A stretch of DNA of 64,000 nucleotides from assembly GCA_947652115.1 (NCBI GenBank), contig OX393566.1, forward strand, positions 10,148,982-10,212,981, read 5' to 3'. Shown piece by piece: positions 58,186-64,000 of the stretch. Source of the stretch: Blastomussa wellsi (taxonomy: Eukaryota > Cnidaria > Anthozoa > Scleractinia > Plerogyridae). Position numbers and translations under genes: made by a program. The notes beneath the pieces were generated by a model. That model did not search any database. It saw only the letters and a program-made list of their open reading frames with translations, and was not told the DNA's origin. Position 1 is the first letter of the stretch; every line of letters starts with the position of its first letter.

Positions 58186-61155
58186 TTTTCGAGCCCTGCA
58201 CTTCTCCGATCGACAGCATGGCCAATCGAACTCTTAAAAACAAAACACACAAATGCAAAAACTGATAATGTTTCTAAGCATTAGAAGACGAAAAAGTTAT
58301 TCGCATTTTACTGATTTGTAAACTATATAATTCATACTCTGAAGAAAGATGAGCGAAGACGACGGCTGTATTCTACATGTATTTTACAAATCAACCGAAC
58401 ATTCGCAAAAGGGAGCTGGGAGGGAAATGGCTATCGTAAAGTTTATGATAAGAAACACAACGTTGGTCATGACTTTTACAGAAGTGGTGGCTCCAAACGA
58501 GAGATATCGAATACTTTACAAAGCTCGCCGGCATGCCGTAAAATTTCAAAGAGCTTTTTCAATTGTCTCACCAGCGCGTGCCGAGAGCAAACTTTTCCCT
58601 GTCAAAAATTAAATGAATGTTAACAGCGCATCTAAAGAACTTCGATAATACACTCTTTCTGTAAATTTGGACTGTTTCAGCGTTTGAATCATCCAATTGT
58701 GCCAAATATAACGAGAGATATCGAATACTTTTCAAAGCTCGCCGACATGCCGTAAAATTTCAAAGAGCTTTTTCAATTGTCTCACCAGCGCGTGCCGAGA
58801 GCAAACTTTTCCCTGTCAAAAATTGAATGAATGTTAACAGCGCATCTTAAGAACTTCGATAATACACTCTTTCTGTAAATTTGGACTGTTTCAGCGTTTG
58901 AATCATCCAATTGTGCCAAATAGAACGAGAGTTATCGAATACTTTTCAAAGCTCGCCGGCATGCCGTAAAATTTCAAAGAGCTTTTTCAATTGTCTCACC
59001 AGCGCGTGCCGAGAGCAAACTTTTCCCTGTCAAAAATTGAATGAATGTTAACAGCGCATCTAAAGAACTTCGATAATACACTCTTTCTGTAAATTTGGAC
59101 TGTTTCAGCGTTTGAATCATCCAATTGTGCCAAATATAACGAGAGATATCGAATACTTTTCAAAGCTCGCCGACATGCCGTAAAATTTCAAAGAGCTTTT
59201 TCAATTGTCTCACCAGCGCGTGCCGAGAGCAAACTTTTCCCTGTCAAAAATTGAATGAATGTTAACAGCGCATCTTAAGAACTTCGATAATACAATCTTT
59301 CTGTAAATTTGGACTATTTCAGCGTTTGAATCATCCAATTGTGCCAAATAAAACCGGACATATTGAAATAGTTTTCAAGGCCGCCAGCGATTGCCGTGAA
59401 GTGTCGTCGTCTCGTCGGTCGCCATACCCATGGGAACTGGCTTCTTGCGAGTAATATATTCCATACTAAACGCTTCAGTGATTCTCGAGAGAAACGAGAA
59501 CCTTCTCACGAGAAACGAGACTCGTATCGCAGGAAACGAGACTCGTATCGCGAGAAACAAGACTCGTATCGCGAGAAACGAGACGAGAGGTGGTAACTTA
59601 CATTTGAGCGGTACTGTATGAAATGAAAAAACAAGCTACAGGTGTATTGAAAAAAACAAGCTTAATTGAAAGGCCTTTAAAAATGAAGAATGGCGTTTTA
59701 CTTTTTGCAATATCTTCTCTCTTTCCAGAGTCAGATATTTAAGTTTTTGTATTACGCAAAATTAGGTACTGATGACATCATGAATTGTGACAATATGGGG
59801 GTCAAAACACAAAATACAGAATATCTATGCACGAAATGATGCAATGTGATTGGAACTTGGTGAACATGTTACAGCCTATTTTGATGTAGCTATAGCAACA
59901 GACCCCGGTTCCAGATCTCTATTTAACAAAATAATAGATTATGAGCTCGAGATTTTTTATGAGGTGATAGTTGATGAGGCTGAAGGCCAAATCAACTGTC
60001 ATCTCATAGAAATTGAAAGCGAATAATCTAATTGTTTTAGTAAAAATCATAAGGTAATTAATTTTCTAGTAAACGTTCTAAATCTTCCTGCGAAACTTCG
60101 CTAAATCACGAAGACATCACATTGAAAATCAAATGAAGATCAACAAAACTTTTGAGTCGTTCGTTGTAAAATTCCTATGCTGATTGTTATTACAATTACA
60201 ACCCGTGAGGAATTTTTGAGCCTTTGACATCACATTCTCCGAATCGCAACCAAGCCTTGGAACACAGCAAATTAAAGGTGGTCATAAATTTTTCGGAAAT
60301 AAAAGTTTAAAAATTATGACTGCATACAGTATGTCCAGAATGGATTGAAATTTGGCAAGATGATTAAGAAAGTCGCATTGTACACAAAAATAAATACCAC
60401 CAATTTCGTCTCAGGGGCACTTTAAACAAGCATGAAATGTATTCTGTTGAGCCCTGAAGAATACCAACCTCGTCCAGAAAAGCCAACAAACCATCTCTTG
60501 CAACAGACGCTGTAAATAACACAACAGAGCAGGAATTACTATCCAGGACTCAACACTAACTTTTCAACTTACTAGCCTAGTGGCTAGTGACAACTTAGAT
60601 GTTACTAGCCAAAAAAAAAAATTTTTAGTCCAGCGTTGATGTTGGCTAGATCCAATAACAGCAGAATTACTAGCAAGGCGTGAAAGCACAATGCAGGCGA
60701 TTGTCCTCATAACTTAAGCCAGTTCCAATAATAAACCAACAATTTTTGTGGCACATGGCCTGGTGACATGATACGTCCACAATGAAATTCTGACCTTGTT
60801 TCTGAGAAAAGTGTTTGTCTGTCTTGCTTCACGAGGACAGAAACTACTTCAGAGCCAATTTCATTTTGTCTACTAGCCAAAGTGGCTAGTGGACATCGGA
60901 AACATACTTGCCAAAACTAAATTTCTGCTAGTCTGTGGCTAGTTGGCTACCGTTATTGTCAATCCCTGGACTATAAATAACCATTTTTGGGAATTTTATA
61001 CTTACAATTTGGAAAGAAGCCACAAATAAGTTTCCTGAGGATTGAGTGTGTCAACTTCTTCCTGGTGGTTGGAATGGACCTGAGCACACGAGTCAAAAAC
61101 CGAGGTTCCTTGGATGACACAGACTTCTCTATGTACTTAACCTTGTCTTTCAAAT
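41856..61155 (-). CDS. PSMD3: 26S proteasome non-ATPase regulatory subunit 3 (Rpn3), fifteen 3' coding exons
   Basis: Exons in transcript order: 61006-61155, 60469-60509, 56665-56802, 55612-55748, 54296-54350, 53998-54054, 53642-53720, 52708-52811, 52259-52373, 47908-48001, 47249-47378, 46871-46933, 46548-46640, 42363-42413, 41856-41930. All junctions are GT-AG and in phase, giving about 460 residues to TAA. PSMD3 is a scaffold subunit of the proteasome lid. Recognisable stretches include [65 protein letters not shown], the PCI domain [20 protein letters not shown] with [46 protein letters not shown] and the acidic end [12 protein letters not shown]. The poorly conserved N-terminal part (about 70 residues in vertebrates) is not seen and should lie upstream, probably beyond the right edge. 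Introns are heavily invaded by transposons, up to about 2.8 kb each. Confidence 0.95.
42838..43345. mobile_element. Nested MITE complex in the last-but-one PSMD3 intron
   Basis: Outer arms GATAGCCCTTTTCGTTTCTC (about 42842) and the complement of GAGACACGAAAAGGGCTATG (43313-43332), closing with GGGGACGAGAATG as in the MITE at 13228. A second inverted pair lies inside: CACGAAAAACGAAGTGCTCTG (about 42882) and CCAGAGCCCTTCGTTTTTTG (about 43040). A third element sits at 43083-43310. Confidence 0.6.
43083..43310. mobile_element. PIF/Harbinger-type MITE (TAA duplication)
   Basis: Ends AGCCTGGTTCACACTGGCGA and the complement of TCTCTAGTGTGAACCAGGCT. TAA on both sides (43080-43082, 43311-43313). The interior repeats the motif GACATAA/CATAACGACAT in both directions. 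Three-base TWA duplication suggests PIF/Harbinger; that class call is inference. Confidence 0.65.
43577..45952 (+). pseudogene. LINE ORF2: AP endonuclease C-terminus plus reverse transcriptase, frameshifted
   Basis: Frame 1 (to 44753) holds the end of the APE domain ([20 protein letters not shown] and [12 protein letters not shown]), a linker, and the start of the RT ([24 protein letters not shown]). Frame 2 (continuing from about 44717 to the stop at 45952) has RT motifs [43 protein letters not shown], the catalytic LDFADDIA, and the thumb LGSLVAKDN, ending RDEEG. A small deletion near 44716, between KVF and LARIDAAID, shifts the frame; about ten bases seem missing. No in-frame stops otherwise, so the copy looks fairly young, but it is 5' truncated and inactive. 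Confidence 0.85.
43577..45960 (+). mobile_element. 5'-truncated non-LTR retrotransposon (LINE) with APE and RT
   Basis: Begins within the endonuclease domain and runs past the ORF2 stop. Lies in PSMD3 intron 13 (46548-42413), antisense to the gene. Its GC content and codon use are clearly richer than the flanks. Clade not assigned with confidence; the end of the endonuclease and the C-terminal [13 protein letters not shown] block are of the RTE/CR1-like kind often annotated as craniofacial development protein 2-like. Confidence 0.85.
47483..47863. mobile_element. Inverted-repeat element (about 80-bp arms) in PSMD3 intron
   Basis: Left arm 47483-47562 (AATAAACCATTTGAGTGCAA, TGGTCACACAACACATCCCC) and right arm about 47782-47863 are inverted copies. 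A further copy of ATAAACCATTTGAGTGCAA precedes the right arm at 47764. It ends 44 bp from the donor side of exon 47908-48001. Confidence 0.7.
48472..50016 (-). mobile_element. hAT-type non-autonomous element, 1.5 kb
   Basis: Ends CAGGGGTTTCCAAAATG and GTTTTGAAACCCCTG. Outer octamers CTCTATGG and CCCTAAAG match at five of eight positions. Subterminal AGTAGCCGGTGG occurs near both ends, and CTGGCGAC/GTCGCCAG motifs are scattered at 48640-48670 and 49930. No transposase domain recognised. It lies in the PSMD3 intron 52259-48001. Confidence 0.7.
50222..50563. repeat. GTCGC-rich repeat, probable MITE
   Basis: Many copies of TTGTCGC/GCGACAA in both orientations, including the local palindrome TGTCGCACAAAATTAATTC with GAATTTGTGCGACAGA. 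Boundaries are approximate. PSMD3 intron. Confidence 0.5.
51030..51746. mobile_element. TTAA-flanked non-autonomous DNA element
   Basis: Ends GGTTACTATGCACCTT and AAGGTGCATAGTAACC, a 16-bp inverted repeat. TTAA at 51026-51029 and 51747-51750. The interior has no recognised coding region. PSMD3 intron. Confidence 0.85.
53479..53622. mobile_element. Tc1/mariner- or pogo-type MITE beside a PSMD3 exon
   Basis: Ends CAGTGCAACCTCTGTTAAGC and the complement of GCTTAATAGAGGTTGCACTG. TA follows on the right (53623-53624); TG on the left is probably a mutated TA. It lies only 19 bases from exon 53642-53720, on its donor side. Confidence 0.75.
54564..54658. repeat. Short inverted repeat, probable MITE
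   Basis: ACACTTAATAACTGGACCT pairs imperfectly with GGGACCAGTTGTTAAGTTA, and an inner hairpin GTTTCCTGAGGGAAAC sits at the centre. PSMD3 intron. Confidence 0.5.
54679..54977. repeat. Two direct copies of an 80-bp sequence
   Basis: CATTTCATTCACATTCCAAA begins at about 54682 and 54901 and both copies run through AATCCAATTTACAGTCCTTC to AACAAAGACAACAAACCCA. They are separated by about 140 bp of unrelated sequence. Confidence 0.8.
55321..55605. repeat. Tandem duplication of about 140 bp next to a PSMD3 exon
   Basis: AAAACATGA.G.AGTTGCCACT and GCAGGAAACAGTGCACTGTT occur twice in the same order, with each unit ending ATTAATATTTTTCCAACTC. The second unit ends seven bases from the donor of exon 55612-55748. 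Confidence 0.85.
56879..56972. repeat. Subterminal 20-bp minisatellite with TCTCGCGAGA palindromes (left)
   Basis: About four units of TCGCGAGAAACGAGACTCGT type. The exact palindrome TCTCGCGAGA occurs at 56880-56889 and again near 56943. The mirrored array at 59482-59590 is the counterpart. Confidence 0.85.
57140..57480. repeat. Diverged tandem repeat of about 120 bp, roughly three units
   Basis: Repeated elements in order: GAAGC.A.GCTTC.AAC, a T.ACT...ATTCA.AA stretch, GTGAAGCCGCAACGCTTTTG / GTAAAGCCGCAACGCTTTTG, and TTGACTTTTTA. Inside the Tc1-type element. Confidence 0.6.
58499..59400. repeat. 214-bp satellite, four full units plus a partial fifth
   Basis: GAGAGATATCGAATACTT (or GAGAGTTATCG) starts at 58499, 58713, 58927 and 59141, a constant 214-bp period. 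Each unit holds GCCGTAAAATTTCAAAGAGC, CACCAGCGCGTGCCGAGAGC and TTCAGCGTTTGAATCATCC. Units are nearly identical, the fifth diverges after about 59355. The 87-codon frame at 58349-58612 overlaps unit 1 and has no family match. Confidence 0.9.
59482..59590. repeat. Subterminal 20-bp minisatellite (right array)
   Basis: Five to six units of TCGTATCGCGAGAAACGAGAC type, some reading CACGAGAAACGAG or CGCAGGAAACGAG. Same unit as 56879-56972, adjacent to the right terminal inverted repeat. Confidence 0.85.
60544..60968. mobile_element. hAT-type MITE with CTAGCC-rich ends
   Basis: Left CAGGACTCAACACTAAC and right (complement) CAGGGATTGACAATAAC are similar inverted termini. Subterminal TAGCC/GGCTAGT repeats occur at both sides, as in the hAT element at 6175. 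Outer octamers TTACTATC and GACTATAA share ACTAT. It ends 37 bp from the donor side of PSMD3 exon 61006-61155. Confidence 0.55.
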
Positions 61156-61817
61156 CTGCATAAAAAACAAACAAAGACTATTCATACAGCAACACAACCA
61201 GCGTACAGGAAAGTCATATCCGATAGCCTGGGGCTAGTGGATTTTGCCATCGGCTAGTGGATTTTATCCTTCACTTGCCCACAGGCAAGTCAACGTTTTC
61301 ACAAATTAATTAATTAATTTATTCATTACACTTCTACCAATTTTTTTCAGAAAAGTGAACTTCCCTGTACCCTGATGACCCACTGGAGCCTGTACAGAGC
61401 ATACCTGGCTGCACAAAAACCACCCCCAAAATGCCTGTACCAGCCTCCTCCAGATGTAAAAAGCATGCATTGAAAAATGGCCTTTTCCTGTCTCCTTAGA
61501 ATTATTGAAGAATCAAGAAACATCAGAATTTTATGCCTTATTTTAATTTAGAGAACTATAGGGGTGCTAGAAAGGATTTTTGTATAAATTATGTGGCCGA
61601 GATGTATAAGGAACTCATGGCACATCATGGAGTCAGTAAACAAGTTTCCAAAGGTTTGATTTACTGAACACAAAAGAATAACAAATGTGTGAGAAAGGTC
61701 TATAGCGTGGCAAGGAATTACAGATTCACATGAAGATGACAACAAACTATTTTTTTTAAGTTTATTTATTTATTTTTTTCACAAGCATTCCAATCACAAA
61801 AAAAGACAAAATGACAA

Positions 61818-63311
61818 CAACTCATTTCCAGCTATTTAGACAAAATTATGGCACCTATTGTCAGATCTTTACCGTCATACGTTAAAGACAGTCAACACGC
61901 ACTTCAAATTTTTCGCGATTTCAATTTCCTGGGCGAAGAAAAACTTATTTTCACTATGGATATTACATCTCTTTACACCGTCATCCCAAATGGCGAAAGT
62001 CTTCTAGCCCTCAAACATTTTTTTGATTTATGCACTGTTAAGGAACCAAGCTCGGAAACATTACTCCGCCTGGCTGAGTTAGTGTTAACACTCAACTGTG
62101 TTTCATTCGCGAACAATTATTACAAACAAATCAATGGCGTGGCCATGGGTACCAAAATGGGACCCAGCTACGCCAATCTTTTCGTAGGCTACATTGAACA
62201 CCAATTTTTCAATCAATACAACGGTCCAAAACCTGAACTCTATCGTCACTACATTGACGACTGTATCGGCGCTACCTCTTCTACCAGAGAGGATCTTAAT
62301 CAATTTATAACCGCTGTTAATTCGTTTCATCCTGCCCTTAAATATACCTGGGAAATTTCCGATACTTCCTTAGCATTCCTGGATATCAAAGTTTCTATCG
62401 AAGGCAACAGTTTATGCACCAGTGTGCACTACAAACCCACAGATTCTCATAGCTATTTGTTGTATTCATCTTCACATCCATCACATGTCAAGAATTCCAT
62501 TCCTTATTCTCAGTTTCTTAGACTTCGCCGTCTTTGTAGTGACGACTCTGATTTTTCCTTAAAATCAGAGGAAATTTGCAATTTCTTTGACAAACGCGGC
62601 TATCCTGCTTCTGTTGTTCAAGCGGGCCATCATCGCGCCCAGCAAATTGATCGACAGTTAGCACTACAAACGTCACAGAGAGAAAATAACGATAGAATTC
62701 CATTCACCCTCACATTTCACCCTCACAACCACGCAGTTAAATCCATCATTCTCAAAAACTTTAAATTACTTCAAAATGATCCCGACACTGGTAGAATCTT
62801 TTCGCAACCTCCATTAATTTCATTTAAACGCGACAAAAACATAGGTAACTTTTTAGTCAGAAGTGCGTTCCAAACTAGTGATCAACCCGGAACTTTCAAA
62901 TGCGCTCACGCACGATGCAAAACATGCCCTTTCATTCACAACGTTGACAAAATATCGGGACCCAAGCGATCTATCAAAATCACTGATCATTTCACCTGTA
63001 CCTCAGCCAATGCCATCTACTGTATAACTTGCACTCTTTGCAAAAAGTTATACATCGGCGAAACAGGGAGACGACTTGGCGACCGATTCTGAGAACACCT
63101 TCGTGACGTAGAGAAAGACGACAAAAATGCATCGAAACCGGTCGTGAGACACTTCAATCTCCCAACTCATTCTAAGCAACACATGGCAGTCTGCGGCCTT
63201 TCCCTTCACCAAGGAAACACGGAAAGCCATAAAACTCTAGAACAGAAATTTATTTTTCAACTCGGCACTCTTAATCCTCACGGTATCAACAAACACTTTT
63301 CATTCAACTAA
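61818..63311 (+). pseudogene. Penelope-like reverse transcriptase / GIY-YIG nuclease with one nonsense codon
   Basis: Frame from before the ATG at 61848 (SSYLDKIMAPIVRSLPSYVK) to 63311. RT features: FTMDITSLYTVIPN (motif A aspartate), GVAMGTKMGPSYANLFV, the catalytic YRHYIDDC (YxDD), LAFLDIKVS and HYKPTDSHSYL. Then the cysteine-rich linker CAHARCKTCPF and the GIY-YIG part CKKLYIGETGRRLGDRF. At 63090-63092 CGA is replaced by TGA, stopping the protein just after that motif; the copy at 10.1 kb reads CGA. After the stop the frame stays open to NKHFSFN. Missing the N-terminus. Confidence 0.9.
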
Positions 63312-63460
63312 TTTATTCCACGTTACCAGGCACCAGCCAATAGCGAAGCTCCATCTTTCTGTATATAAAAACACATGACGCACAATTCCTTGATTCGCTT
63401 TTTACGGTGGCCAATTGACATTATCAACCCAGTTGATAAAACCAAATTATATTGTTATAC

Positions 63461-63505
<45 letters not shown>

Positions 63506-63507
63506 CT
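61818..63507 (+). mobile_element. Penelope-like retroelement, 5' truncated, near-intact ORF
   Basis: Starts within the reverse-transcriptase N-terminal region and runs through the 3' segment GGTGGCCAATTGACATTATC to the tail CCACCGACGCAGCACCACAG. The hammerhead-like motif present in the other copies is missing (see findings). Lies upstream of the first seen PSMD3 exon, antisense to that gene. Confidence 0.9.
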
Positions 63508-64000
63508 TACATTTGAATGATTTTATTAGTGGCCATCTTCTATTTGATTTTTGTTGTTTGCCAAGGGAATTTTGAAAACAAAGCAAATCTTCACATATTA
63601 CAATTAATTAGAGTATTACAGTAGTATGGACAGGAGCAGCTTCAGTTCCAATCTATACATTTTATCAGCTGAAAATAGCAGAAAATACATCAAGATGCTT
63701 CAACTTTTCAAACTTTTCTTGGGGTAGGGAGTGTGCATGTCCCAGACCGCCTAGCGGAATTGGGCCTTTATTCCCATATTTGTTATTGGACGGCAATCCA
63801 TGGAATCCTGCCTAACAGATTGCTCTTCAACGGTTTCTATAGGAAAATTAAACAACTGATGAAGGAATTCCACGTTAAATTTCACGCGAGAAAACGATAT
63901 CCGAAACAACAAGGTTGTGCAAAAGATTGGGCTTCTTATTACAGTGTAGCACTATTTTTCTGGTCGTTTCACTAATTTCAATACTTCATGATATGGATCG
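63508..64000. other. Right edge of window; no gene recognised
   Basis: No exon or RNA gene was identified. An 80-codon plus-strand frame at 63733-63975 has no family match and I do not call it. The missing first exon of PSMD3 would be expected here or further right on the minus strand. Confidence 0.4.

Larger units (their letters stand above)
56851..59616. mobile_element. Tc1/mariner-type non-autonomous element, 2.77 kb, in PSMD3 intron
   Basis: Exact 28-bp terminal inverted repeats beginning CAGTACCGCTCAAATGTAAG, with TA on both sides (56849-56850, 59617-59618). CAGT ends and TA duplication fit Tc1/mariner. Contents from left: a TCGCGAGAAACGAGA array, a tandem GAAGCC-type block, a CTTGCCCG-rich patch near 58.1 kb, a 214-bp satellite, and a second TCGCGAGAAACGAGA array. 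No transposase (DD[E/D]) frame was recognised. Confidence 0.85.

Noticed and set aside
58349..58612. 87-codon frame beginning MSEDDGCIL
   Set aside because: Its second half is the first unit of the 214-bp satellite and the matching frame in other units lacks a start; no family resemblance.
58499..59400. Regular 214-bp units as a possible gene family or CRISPR-like array
   Set aside because: Units are contiguous, near-identical and non-coding, which is the pattern of satellite DNA; the sequence is eukaryotic.
63733..63975. 80-codon plus-strand frame at the right edge
   Set aside because: No family resemblance, no splice context, and low-complexity neighbours; could not be supported as a gene.

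Overview
This window is eukaryotic, AT-rich animal DNA, most likely from an anthozoan cnidarian such as a reef-building coral. The genes are long, with short coding exons, GT-AG introns and ordinary metazoan housekeeping products. The introns and gaps are packed with many small DNA transposons, tRNA-derived SINEs, a LINE and Penelope-like elements. The coral assignment rests on the repeat flavour and is an inference; the metazoan assignment is firm. A 200-base run of N (9871-10070) is an assembly gap.

Layout: (1) 123-8428, minus: first six coding exons of AARSD1 (alanyl-tRNA editing factor), including an 18-bp microexon; the rest lies left of the window. (2) 8608-8679, plus: tRNA-Gln(TTG), 180 bp from the AARSD1 start codon. 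(3) 8.7-11.6 kb: repeats, the gap, a Penelope-like 3' end with a hammerhead-ribozyme-like motif, a TTAA-flanked element and a SINE. (4) 11954-12394, minus: first exon of an F-box/leucine-rich-repeat protein whose continuation is not visible. (5) 15096-26534, minus: a complete seven-exon F-box protein of 513 residues that I could not assign to a named family. (6) 26.5-32 kb: mostly empty intergenic sequence. (7) 32045-40139, plus: complete six-exon HSPBAP1 homologue (JmjC protein) with CRE and ETS-like promoter sites. (8) 41856-61155, minus: fifteen coding exons of PSMD3 (proteasome lid subunit Rpn3) ending at its stop codon; the N-terminal exon is not found and probably lies right of the window. 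HSPBAP1 and PSMD3 converge.

The genes have unrelated housekeeping roles (translation quality control, ubiquitin ligation, proteasome, Fe/2-oxoglutarate oxygenase) and do not form an operon or pathway. I reconstructed exons by hand from splice sites, codon phase and family resemblance; all junctions listed keep frame.

The most unusual content is in the mobile DNA: two short Penelope-derived insertions made of head-to-head ribozyme-like motifs flanked by 13-14 bp target duplications, one with a 32-bp piece of a neighbouring SINE at its centre; six elements flanked by TTAA; a 2.8-kb Tc1-like element in a PSMD3 intron carrying arrays of TCTCGCGAGA-type palindromes and a 214-bp satellite; and a large foldback element with G-rich arms. 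I saw no convincing wholly new biological system.
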